Assembly (NCBI GenBank): GCA_964406465.1
Contig: CAYORT010000023.1
Span: 1-48,212 of the forward strand
Origin: JAHEZL01 sp964406465
GTDB lineage: Bacteria > Bacteroidota > Bacteroidia > Flavobacteriales_C > GCA-002722245
Length of the DNA stretch: 48,212 bases
Reading direction: 5' to 3'
The notes under the pieces were generated by a model. It saw nothing but the letters and a program-made list of their open reading frames with translations. It was not told the DNA's origin and did not search any database. The number at the start of each line of letters is the position of its first letter. The first letter of the stretch is position 1. A program made the position numbers and the translations under genes. This document shows, piece by piece, positions 9,345-17,139 of this stretch.

Positions 9345-11387
9345 TTATATTATTTTTTTAATTATTTCACTTGCTGCTTGTGGTATTTTGGTACCCGGAC
9401 CAAATATACCTAGAACTCCATGTTGATATAAGAAATCGTAATCTTGTTCTGGTATAACGCCGCCCACGATTACGCGAATATCTTCTCTTAGGTTTCTTTT
9501 TAATTCTTTAATTACTTCTGGCACTAAAGTTTTGTGTCCGGCCGCCAATGAGGAGATACCAATAAGATGCACATCGTTCTCTATAGCTTGCTTCACGCAT
9601 TCTTGCGGAGTTTGAAACAGTTGTCCTAAATCCACATCAAATCCTAAATCGGCAAAGGCAGTGGCAATTACTTTTGCGCCGCGGTCGTGCCCATCTTGTC
9701 CCAGCTTGGATATCAATATCCTTGGCGGTCTTCCATGTTTTTCTGCAAACGCTTTAATTTCTTCCATTACGAATTGCCATTCACTTTTATTTTGAAATGC
9801 TGAACCGTAGACTCCTGAAGTTAAGTTATTTTTTGGAAGATAACGAGAAAAAACTTTTTCTAGTGCAAAAGAGATTTCCCCTAAAGTAGCTCTGTTTCTT
9901 GCGGCTTCTATGCTTAAGGCCAATAGATTGCCGCTATTGTTTTTTGCTGCTTCGGTAAGTGCTTCTAAATTTTTATTTACAGCGGCATTATCTCTAGAAG
10001 TGCGCACTTTGTGTAATCTAGCCAACTGATTTTTTCTTACCTCATGGTTGTCGATTTGAAGTATATCGAAATCGTATTTTTCGTTAGAATAGTGACTGTT
10101 GAGTCCAATGATCAATTCGTTGTTGCTATCTATATTTGCTTGTCTCTTGGCAGCAGCATCTTCGATCATTCGTTGAGGAATACCTGCGTTGATAGCCTGC
10201 GTCATACCGCCAATTTTATCAATCTCTTCAATGATTTTAAGCGCTTTTTCTTTTAGTTCTGAAGTGATTTTTTCGAGGTATTCGCTGCCACCAAAAGGAT
10301 CTATAGCTTCACAAATTCCGCTTTCTTCTTGAAGAATTAACTGAGTATTTCGCGCGATTCTAGCCGAAAAATCGGTGGGCAATGCTATGGCTTCATCAAA
10401 GGAATTGGTGTGTAAAGATTGAGTGCCACCTAGCACAGCAGCCAGGGCCTCTAGGGTTGTTCGAGCAATATTGTTTAAAGGGTCTTGGGCGGTAAGACTC
10501 CAGCCCGACGTTTGGCAATGAGCTCTTAGCGTTAAGGATTTTTCATTTTTTGCGCCTTGTTCTTGCATCATTTTGCACCAAATAGAGCGTGCTGCACGCA
10601 TCTTTGCCGCCTCTGTAAATATGTTCATGCCAATGCCCCAAAAGAAGGATAGTCGAGGAGCAAAATCATCAATGTTCAATCCCGATTGAATACCTGTTTT
10701 CACGTATTCTAAACCATCGGCCAACGTAAGCGCCAATTCAAGTGCAGCATCGGCACCTGCTTCTTGCATGTGGTAGCCCGAAATACTAATTGAATTAAAC
10801 TTTGGCATTTGGGCGGCAGTGTATTGAAAAATATCTTTTACAATGCGCATAGACGGCAGGGGAGGATAGATAAAAGTGTTGCGCACCATGAATTCTTTGA
10901 GAATATCATTTTGAATGGTGCCTTGCAATTGCTGCGTTGAAACGCCTTGTTCTTCGGCTGCAACAATGTAGAAAGCCATGATGGGTAGCACTGCTCCGTT
11001 CATGGTCATCGATACCGACACCTCTTGTAAAGGAATATCTTTAAACAAGATTTTCATGTCTTCTACCGAGTCGATCGCTACGCCCGCCATTCCCACATCT
11101 CCTGGCACTCTTTCATGATCACTATCGTATCCGCGGTGCGTTGGTAAATCAAATGCTACCGATAAGCCTTTTTGTCCGGCCGCCAAATTCTTTCTATAAA
11201 ATTCATTCGATGCTTCAGCGGTAGAAAATCCGGCATACTGACGAATGGTCCACGGCCTTTGTGTGTACATGGTAGAGTAAGGACCTCTTATATAATCTGC
11301 CTCACCTGCGGCTGGCAAAGAAATTTCATTTACTTTTTTAGTAGCTACAAACTCTCGGTACGATATGTTATTGAAGTTTGGAGTCAT
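9345..11387 (-). CDS. mutB: Methylmalonyl-CoA mutase large (catalytic) subunit
   Basis: Adenosylcobalamin-dependent interconversion of (R)-methylmalonyl-CoA and succinyl-CoA, linking propionyl-CoA metabolism to the TCA cycle in the cytoplasm. The 680-residue chain has the substrate-binding TIM barrel first, with RGPYSTMY, RPWTIRQYAGFSTAE, GLSVAFDLPTHRGYDSDH and RAHCQTSGWSLT, which include the usual active-site Tyr, Arg and His. The C-terminal 130 or so residues form the B12-binding domain, with the base-off motif DGHDRG (DxHxxG) in KLGQDGHDRGAKV. The length is normal for the family. The start ATG overlaps the stop of the small-subunit gene by four bases, so translation is coupled. This subunit appears fully functional, unlike its partner. 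Confidence 0.97.
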   Translation of the reverse strand: MTPNFNNISYREFVATKKVNEISLPAAGEADYIRGPYSTMYTQRPWTIRQYAGFSTAEASNEFYRKNLAAGQKGLSVAFDLPTHRGYDSDHERVPGDVGMAGVAIDSVEDMKILFKDIPLQEVSVSMTMNGAVLPIMAFYIVAAEEQGVSTQQLQGTIQNDILKEFMVRNTFIYPPLPSMRIVKDIFQYTAAQMPKFNSISISGYHMQEAGADAALELALTLADGLEYVKTGIQSGLNIDDFAPRLSFFWGIGMNIFTEAAKMRAARSIWCKMMQEQGAKNEKSLTLRAHCQTSGWSLTAQDPLNNIARTTLEALAAVLGGTQSLHTNSFDEAIALPTDFSARIARNTQLILQEESGICEAIDPFGGSEYLEKITSELKEKALKIIEEIDKIGGMTQAINAGIPQRMIEDAAAKRQANIDSNNELIIGLNSHYSNEKYDFDILQIDNHEVRKNQLARLHKVRTSRDNAAVNKNLEALTEAAKNNSGNLLALSIEAARNRATLGEISFALEKVFSRYLPKNNLTSGVYGSAFQNKSEWQFVMEEIKAFAEKHGRPPRILISKLGQDGHDRGAKVIATAFADLGFDVDLGQLFQTPQECVKQAIENDVHLIGISSLAAGHKTLVPEVIKELKRNLREDIRVIVGGVIPEQDYDFLYQHGVLGIFGPGTKIPQAASEIIKKII

Positions 11388-12091
11388 AGCTGCTTCTCTA
11401 TTGGATATACCTTTAGATTTTCTTTTTTGATGTATTTGTTTACTCCTACCAATGCTTTTTCTTTGCTGCTAAAAAGAGCAATTTCTTTAGTGTTATCTTC
11501 TTTTATCCAAGAGTCGATTGTGCCATTGTTCACTGCTGTTTCATAGCCTCCCATATTTTCAATTTCTTGAAATATTTTCCAACTTTCTTTAGCAAAATCA
11601 TCACTTAGTTTTTCAATATGATAGGCACCTACAAAAGAATTTTTAATCTCTTTAAATTTCGATTCTTCTTCTAGCAATGCGATGATGTTTTGTGAAATTC
11701 TTTGCGATTTTTCTTCACCGTTAAAAGTACTTATTTCTATGTTTTTGATGTTGGCTACTTCAAATGCAAAACATTGTAAACTTTGTCGAATAAGATTAAG
11801 CTCGGGTTCGCCAGAGGTGTAATATCTATTGCTGGTTAGTGCGATAAATTTGGGAAATTTGGAGCAAGAAGTGAAATAGCAATTGATTAAGTTTTCACAT
11901 AAAAGTTGCAAAGCATTGAGCTTGGCTATTTCGGGTAAGATTTGAACGCCAACGCTCACCTTGATGTTTACTTGGTCAACTATTTCTTCGTTGTTTTTTT
12001 TGAGAATAGCACTCAATTCTGCCAGCATCAATGCCACTTGCCTAGTGAAGCCTAAGCCTTGTTCTTCATATTGGCATTGCTGTATTAGCAT
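11384..12091 (-). CDS. mutA: Methylmalonyl-CoA mutase small subunit, N-terminally truncated form
   Basis: The 235 residues match only the second half of the small-subunit TIM barrel: QGLGFTRQVALMLAELSAIL, ILPEIAKLNALQLL, a SNRYYTS segment, then SFVGAYHIEKL, IENMGGYETAVNNGTI and EKALVGVNKYI. Family members are usually about 450 residues or more, so the N-terminal half (roughly 200 residues) is absent. There is no room for it upstream, because the ftsB-like stop lies two bases before the start. The small subunit is non-catalytic and structural in known mutases. This version could be a reduced partner, a decaying remnant or a separate protein. The reading frame itself is intact and overlaps mutB by four bases, which argues for continued translation. 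Confidence 0.72.
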   Translation of the reverse strand: MLIQQCQYEEQGLGFTRQVALMLAELSAILKKNNEEIVDQVNIKVSVGVQILPEIAKLNALQLLCENLINCYFTSCSKFPKFIALTSNRYYTSGEPELNLIRQSLQCFAFEVANIKNIEISTFNGEEKSQRISQNIIALLEEESKFKEIKNSFVGAYHIEKLSDDFAKESWKIFQEIENMGGYETAVNNGTIDSWIKEDNTKEIALFSSKEKALVGVNKYIKKENLKVYPIEKQL

Positions 12092-12093
12092 CT

Positions 12094-12390
12094 TTATTTT
12101 TCAATTACTACGAAAATATCTTCGTCGTCTTTTTTCATGCGAAAATTTTCGCGAGCATATCTTTCAATATAGGTACTATCGTTCAATTTACTTAAAAATT
12201 CTTTGCTGTATTCAATTTCTTTGGTGTAGTGTTCTTTTTTAATTTCCAAAGCTTCTTGTTGTTCACTCAAATCATGGTGAAAAAACAAATTGTTTTGGTC
12301 GAAAAAGCACAACCATAGCAAGAATGATAAAGAGATGATGAAGTACTTATTCTTCATCCATGGCTTTAAATTATCTTTAGAAAACTTCAT
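12094..12390 (-). CDS. Septum formation initiator family protein (FtsB/DivIC-like)
   Basis: A 98-residue bitopic membrane protein: a short basic N-terminus, one transmembrane helix (YFIISLSFLLWLCFF, about residues 16-30), then a predicted coiled coil (EQQEALEIKKEHYTKEIEY) and the family-typical ending with IERYARENFRMKKDDEDIFVV. FtsB/DivIC proteins bridge FtsQ/DivIB and FtsL in the divisome. Its place just ahead of the methylmalonyl-CoA mutase genes is a known arrangement in Bacteroidota. A TAAGTTTG box at 12411-12418, 20 bases before the start, could be the -7 promoter element of this operon, though no good -33 element lies at the expected distance. Confidence 0.87.
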   Translation of the reverse strand: MKFSKDNLKPWMKNKYFIISLSFLLWLCFFDQNNLFFHHDLSEQQEALEIKKEHYTKEIEYSKEFLSKLNDSTYIERYARENFRMKKDDEDIFVVIEK

Positions 12391-12455
12391 GTACTAAAAA
12401 TAAAATCTTTCAAACTTAGTTACTTAAGTAGTTGGGAGGTATTATAAACATTTAA

Positions 12456-13106
12456 ATGTTGGGAATGGCAAAAAATCAATTTTACACTGTGTTGCTTTTC
12501 TTTGTTTTCTTGGCTGGTGCCGAAAATGTTGTTGCACAGAGAAGCGTTGGTAGCTCGAAAAGACATGTTTTGCGCAAGGGAAATTATCGTTACCGAACCG
12601 ACCCAACCTATTTAGATAGGGTTTATCGCAGAGTTAAAGAAATTTCTTTACAATGTAGATATCCATGTTATCCTTGTAGGCCCAACTTAGGTGAACAATG
12701 TGTAAGTGGGCCGGGTATGTTCATTCATTTTGAATATGAACGAAGCGATGTAGATTTCTTTAAAGTTGGTGTAATGAATATTGACTGGGGTAGGTATCCA
12801 TCGGCATTCACCTTAGATTACCAGTTTGCACCTTCCATCAAAACTCATGGGGTAGAATTAAGAGCACAGCAGTATTTTTTACAGGTAAATCGTGTTTATT
12901 TATTTGCACTGGGGGCGTCGTTCGATCTGGAATTTCGACAAGATGATTTAGTGTCGAATTTTAAGCCTTATTTAGGACTAACATTGCCCATTCGCTCTTT
13001 ATCGCAGCTTCAATTTAGTTACGGTTACAACTTGCCAGTGAGTGGAGTAGTTGATGGATTTAATTCCTTTTTTGTGGACTGGAAAATACCGATTTTGTTC
13101 AATTAG
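12456..13106 (+). CDS. Exported protein, probable small outer-membrane barrel, unknown function
   Basis: A 216-residue product with a signal peptide (FYTVLLFFVFLAG to ENVVAQ). I keep the first ATG, but the ATG three codons later (12465) is equally good. After a basic segment comes a cluster CRYPCYPCRPNLGEQC with four Cys, then alternating strands with aromatic girdles (FIHFEYE, YFLQVNRVYLFALGASFDLEF, LQFSYGYNLP), ending in FFVDWKIPILFN. That strand pattern and a near-C-terminal Phe suggest an outer-membrane beta-barrel. I do not recognise the family. It is divergent from the ftsB operon, and its stop codon overlaps the stop of the DUF5686 gene on the other strand. Confidence 0.7.
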   Translation: MLGMAKNQFYTVLLFFVFLAGAENVVAQRSVGSSKRHVLRKGNYRYRTDPTYLDRVYRRVKEISLQCRYPCYPCRPNLGEQCVSGPGMFIHFEYERSDVDFFKVGVMNIDWGRYPSAFTLDYQFAPSIKTHGVELRAQQYFLQVNRVYLFALGASFDLEFRQDDLVSNFKPYLGLTLPIRSLSQLQFSYGYNLPVSGVVDGFNSFFVDWKIPILFN

Positions 13107-15553
13107 AAATAGATCTTGAAAACGCCAGTCATACCAAAGGTTGGTTTCGATGTTCCATCTAAATTGGTAAATCGCCAAAGGGCATCAATTCTTAGTACTT
13201 TAAAAATGTTTTCAATACCCACACCAGCCTCTAAGTAAGGTTCCTTTAGTCCGCTTAATCCATAAGGAAACTTAACTTCGTTTACATGATGAGGTGAAAG
13301 TTGGCCTACTACTCCGCGCGCAAAAGCCAATTCTCTCCAATGCAATTTTCTAAACAATGGAATCTTGTTAAAGAAGAATCCTTCGAGGTGATAAGTAGCC
13401 ATTGCTTGCACATATTCATCACTCACAAATTCAAAAGGCTTCATTAAGTTGAAGGCTTCGGCATCGAAGTAATAAGAGTTGTTTCCTATGTGTGTGGTAA
13501 GCAATGGGTAGGGAACAATTCCCCATGTTTTGCCGGCTTCGGCAATGATTTGTATGTGTCCTGTATTACCGATATACCATTTGTCTACCATCTTAATTTT
13601 TGCACGATGGAAAGTATATTGCGACCCCAAAATTCCTTTTTGAGCAAATTCATATGAGTAGGTGAAAATGGGGTATTTCGTTTTTAAACTTACACGACGG
13701 TAATCGTCTTCTAAAATTTTCTCTTTGTAAGCAATTCTTCCCGATAAAATTACACTTGCATAGCGAATCGAACTAAGATGATCTCCATTTGGTAATTCAA
13801 AGTTTAGCGGAGCAACAGGTTTAATATCTTGGTATGAAAATGTGATTCTGTTGTTTGTTCCTTTCACCCATTCCTTTTCATAATACAAAGCGTACTTTTC
13901 AAGAAACAAAAATTTCACCGAATCTTTTCTACTTAATGATGCTAGAATGTTATCGTTTTGAAAGGCTTCGGGACTAGCATTCATCATTTGTAAATCGTTG
14001 CCTAGTTCAACGCCCATGTATGAGCGCGGACTCATTTTGAAATAGTATTGCGTAGTGAAATTATATTTTACTTTTCTATCCTTTGTACCATAGGCGGCAA
14101 AACCTAAGAACCTCCATTTTTTACTAAATTTATTGGTAGTTCTTCCTGTGAATTTAAATCGATTTCCTTCTATGTTGTTGAAGCTATAGGTAGTGAAATA
14201 GGGGCCATATTCCCATTTCCCCAAAGGATAATAACCACTACCAAACATCATCATGATTCTTTTCATCACCACGAAGTAGCGCGAATGTAGCGCACTGTCG
14301 ATATTTTGATAGGCAGCCAATTCTTTTTGAGTGAGTGGAGTAGGGCGCTGCGTTTGCCAGTAATCGGTAGTGTTTTGTTGTAATGTATCTTTAACAACAA
14401 CCTTTGTTTTTTCATTGAAAAAACTATTGTCTTTGGGTTGATTTAAAATGTATTTACTGCTGTAAGTTTTCTTGAGTCCGTACATTCCATATTGCTTATC
14501 GGCCAAATTCGCGTCAACAAAAATCGTCTCTAAAGCAGGTACCCACATTCCATTGATACGTTGGTAGATTTTCTCCATTTCCATGCTTTGAACAAAGTTT
14601 ACATTGGCATCTTTGCTCATATTCATGGTGGCTTTGCATACTGCGTAAGTAGCGCTGTCTATGTACAAATGACCTCTAAATGTTAGTTCCTGACTCCTTA
14701 ATGGAATATACATTAAATGGTAAACAGTGTTGCTGTCGGTTCTTGTGGTATCCATTAAAATGTAGTCGTATGAAAGTGTGCCTAAAGATGCTAGCGGACT
14801 AACAAAGTTTTTGTTGAAGTTGAATATATAATCATCGTAGATGTTGTATTCCATGTAGAAGTTTGATGTGAACTCGGCAATGCTCTGATGATCTATTCCC
14901 GATACATTGTTGGCTTCTACAATTTCATTTTCAAGGGTAGGACTAGTTTTATAATAATATCTTGAAGAGCATTCTGATATCATAATAGGAATACTCGGTT
15001 TCTTGAATGTTGTGGAGTCGATATTCTTAAACATAAATCCTATTGGTTTCAGCACGGCAGTATTGGCCAAATTGGTGTCGGCGTTGTTTAAGTTGAATTG
15101 AATTTTTGTATAGTTAGAACATTCGTAGCCTTGAAACTTTTTGTAGTTGTTTTTGTCTTTATTTTCTACCACTTTTTTCATGATGGCCTCGGCTGGGTCC
15201 TTCTTTTTTCTCTTTGGTTTTTTAGCCACAATTTTCACTGTGTTTGCAACCTGTGGTTTTTTAACCAGCAATATCTCAATGTCGCTGCGCGATGCAGTGC
15301 ATGCAATTTTTACATTTTTGTATCCCACCATCGATACTATTAGCGTGTCGGGATTGTTGAGTTGTAAAAAGAATTTTCCTTCTTGGTTAGTGGCGGTGCC
15401 ATACTTTTGTTTAACCAGATATAGATTCACAAAAGGTAATGAGGCTCTGCTTGTAGAATCAAGAATTTTACCGCTAATGTTTATTTGAGCCTCAATGCTG
15501 CTGCTGAAGATAAACGATAGAATAAATGCGAAAAGTAAATGCTTAATTTTCAT
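13103..15553 (-). CDS. DUF5686 / carboxypeptidase-regulatory-like outer-membrane protein
   Basis: I use the ATG at 15553 (816 residues), directly ahead of a signal peptide (MKIKHLLFAFILSF to SSIEAQ); the frame is open 13 codons further up but overlaps the preceding gene. Residues of about 24-110 form a carboxypeptidase D regulatory-like beta-sandwich (INISGKILDSTSRASLPFVN, GTATNQEGKFFL, VSMVGYKNVKI). The rest is a long beta-strand-rich region typical of DUF5686 proteins, which are thought to form outer-membrane barrels related to TonB receptors but without a plug. Function and substrate are unknown. It is the last gene of a four-gene envelope operon and starts two bases after the DUF551 stop. 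Confidence 0.85.
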   Translation of the reverse strand: MKIKHLLFAFILSFIFSSSIEAQINISGKILDSTSRASLPFVNLYLVKQKYGTATNQEGKFFLQLNNPDTLIVSMVGYKNVKIACTASRSDIEILLVKKPQVANTVKIVAKKPKRKKKDPAEAIMKKVVENKDKNNYKKFQGYECSNYTKIQFNLNNADTNLANTAVLKPIGFMFKNIDSTTFKKPSIPIMISECSSRYYYKTSPTLENEIVEANNVSGIDHQSIAEFTSNFYMEYNIYDDYIFNFNKNFVSPLASLGTLSYDYILMDTTRTDSNTVYHLMYIPLRSQELTFRGHLYIDSATYAVCKATMNMSKDANVNFVQSMEMEKIYQRINGMWVPALETIFVDANLADKQYGMYGLKKTYSSKYILNQPKDNSFFNEKTKVVVKDTLQQNTTDYWQTQRPTPLTQKELAAYQNIDSALHSRYFVVMKRIMMMFGSGYYPLGKWEYGPYFTTYSFNNIEGNRFKFTGRTTNKFSKKWRFLGFAAYGTKDRKVKYNFTTQYYFKMSPRSYMGVELGNDLQMMNASPEAFQNDNILASLSRKDSVKFLFLEKYALYYEKEWVKGTNNRITFSYQDIKPVAPLNFELPNGDHLSSIRYASVILSGRIAYKEKILEDDYRRVSLKTKYPIFTYSYEFAQKGILGSQYTFHRAKIKMVDKWYIGNTGHIQIIAEAGKTWGIVPYPLLTTHIGNNSYYFDAEAFNLMKPFEFVSDEYVQAMATYHLEGFFFNKIPLFRKLHWRELAFARGVVGQLSPHHVNEVKFPYGLSGLKEPYLEAGVGIENIFKVLRIDALWRFTNLDGTSKPTFGMTGVFKIYF

Positions 15554-15555
15554 AG

Positions 15556-15834
15556 TTATTCTGCGATAGGTTTGTTGGGTAATGCCATCCAATGACTCAC
15601 CTCTTGAAAGAAATGATTGCTTAATCCTTCACCACTCCAAAAATGATCGCTAAGGCTATTTTTGTGTCTGGGCTTATGTGCGCCGTAAAAGTTCAATTCG
15701 AAGCGCAACATTTTTATAGGTTGATGTGTTTTTTCGGTGGGGTCGCCTGGCACAGAAACCCAATTGTCAGGAATATAGGCCAGCACTAGTTGCCTGTCTT
15801 CAGGAAGCTGATCACTAACTTTTATCCACTGCAT
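15556..15834 (-). CDS. DUF551 domain small protein
   Basis: The 92-residue protein begins QWIKVSDQLPEDRQLVLAY and ends EVSHWMALPNKP, the two conserved ends of DUF551 (W-x-x-V-x-x-x-LP ... V-x-HWM-x-LP). No signal peptide or membrane segment is present. DUF551 proteins are best known from phages and from scattered chromosomal copies and have no known role. Here the gene lies inside an envelope operon, three bases after the flippase-like gene and two bases before the DUF5686 gene, with no phage gene nearby, so it appears to be a settled chromosomal copy. Confidence 0.75.
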   Translation of the reverse strand: MQWIKVSDQLPEDRQLVLAYIPDNWVSVPGDPTEKTHQPIKMLRFELNFYGAHKPRHKNSLSDHFWSGEGLSNHFFQEVSHWMALPNKPIAE

Positions 15835-15837
15835 AAT

Positions 15838-17097
15838 TTACTTACTTTCTTTTTTCACTAATTTACTTTTTCTGTTGTAAATCGGCAAATAGATGAAAGA
15901 GAGTCCGCCAGCCACAATATTGGTAAGTGTCATCATGAAAAGCGCAATTATGGAATAGATGAAAGCATTGGGTTCACTAACACCATAAAGCACAAGTGTA
16001 AAAGTCACCATTAAATTCCATGTTCCTATGCCACCTGCAGAAGGTATAATCATTCCCAAACTTCCCATCATCAAGGCCGCAAAAGCAACTGTAAATCCTA
16101 AACCGCGAGTATGTTCATAAGAGAAGAATGAGACATACAAAACACCGAAGTACATCGTCCATATCAAGACAGTGTGGAAAATGAACGTCCATTTTCTTTC
16201 AATTTTTTTAGTGCTCTTAATACCTTCCCACATGTCTTGCAAGAATTTGCCTACTTTCTTACCAATAGGTAACTCAAGTAAGCGCTCTCTAAAGATGTAG
16301 ATGGCTACTATACAAGCAACACCCAACATGGCAAAGAAGGTTAAGATTGGCCATAAATCTACTTTATCGGAAAGGTTTTGTTGCACGTCGGGACGCAATA
16401 AGTAGGTTTTGATGAAATCAAGCTGACTGATAAATAAAATACCCATCATCAAACCAAAGCAAATAAAGTCAACTACTCTTTCTACCAATACGGTACCTAC
16501 TAATTTGGTAACAGGAATTTTTTCGTAACGGTACAAGATGGTGCAACGCGAAACTTCACCTAAACGAGCGATCACAGAATTGAACAAGTACATAATGTTG
16601 ATGCTCATGAAAGTGTTCATGGTACCTGGTTTATATCCAGAAGGCTCGATAATCGTTTGCCATCTAACTGCACGTGAGTAATTGCTAATTAACGACAACA
16701 AAAAAGCAACCAAATACCATTTCATATTCATGTTGCCAATTTCTTTCCATATGTCGATGGGGCTCCATGCTTTAATTTTGTATTGCAGTTTTTCGGCAAT
16801 TAATTGATTTCCTTTTAAATCGCGATAAGAGTAATTTGAAAGCGCTGAAATTTTTACCGTATCAATAATTTCAAAGTATGAACTGTCGGCAGATCGTTCA
16901 ATAGTATAAAATTCTGTTGTGCTCGATGTGTCGCTCCAAAGTAATTCGTTTACGTTAGAAGTAAAGGTCTCTTTTTTGAATGTAAGTTCTTTAAAGTTTT
17001 TTCCGTCTTTATTAGAGTCGTACAAATACCATATAATGGCAAGTCCTATCCCTAAGAATAAAACATACTTTAAAATATTGATCAATTTGGCTTTCAC
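15838..17097 (-). CDS. UPF0104 / lysylphosphatidylglycerol synthase-type TM flippase family protein with inserted FN3-like domain
   Basis: A polytopic inner-membrane protein. The family-typical start KLINILKYVLFLGIG is reached with a GTG at 17097 (419 residues); a TTG at 17139, directly after the M16 stop, would add 14 residues. No in-frame ATG exists near the start. After TM1 comes an extra segment (encoded about 16768-16986) with LLWSDTSSTTEFYTIERSAD, an FN3-like pattern common in secreted Bacteroidota proteins. The family region then resumes with SRAVRWQTIIEPSGYKPGT, NSVIARLGEVSRC and GTVLVERVVD, followed by further helices and an IPSAGGIGTWN motif. Related proteins move or are linked to lipids and isoprenoid carriers; the substrate here is unknown. 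Confidence 0.85.
   Translation of the reverse strand: MKAKLINILKYVLFLGIGLAIIWYLYDSNKDGKNFKELTFKKETFTSNVNELLWSDTSSTTEFYTIERSADSSYFEIIDTVKISALSNYSYRDLKGNQLIAEKLQYKIKAWSPIDIWKEIGNMNMKWYLVAFLLSLISNYSRAVRWQTIIEPSGYKPGTMNTFMSINIMYLFNSVIARLGEVSRCTILYRYEKIPVTKLVGTVLVERVVDFICFGLMMGILFISQLDFIKTYLLRPDVQQNLSDKVDLWPILTFFAMLGVACIVAIYIFRERLLELPIGKKVGKFLQDMWEGIKSTKKIERKWTFIFHTVLIWTMYFGVLYVSFFSYEHTRGLGFTVAFAALMMGSLGMIIPSAGGIGTWNLMVTFTLVLYGVSEPNAFIYSIIALFMMTLTNIVAGGLSFIYLPIYNRKSKLVKKESK
16768..16986 (-). other. FN3-like domain inserted between TM1 and TM2 of the UPF0104 protein
   Basis: About 73 residues with the strand pattern ELLW, FYTIERSADSSYFEIID, SNYSYRDL and LQYKIKA. This matches the module often found just before T9SS tails in Bacteroidota (core IERS-x-D-x-x-x-F-x-x-I ... 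Y-x-x-D ... YR-x-K). By the positive-inside rule, with Lys residues before TM1, it would face the periplasm. Confidence 0.6.
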
Positions 17098-17139
17098 TGC
17101 GGCAAAGATGCTGAAAATAATTGAAAATGCCCAACCCAA

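Noticed and set aside
9021..9413. Plus-strand ORF antisense to the DUF4259 and mutB genes
   Set aside because: Shadow ORF; it would cover the junction of two well-supported genes and shows no protein-like pattern.
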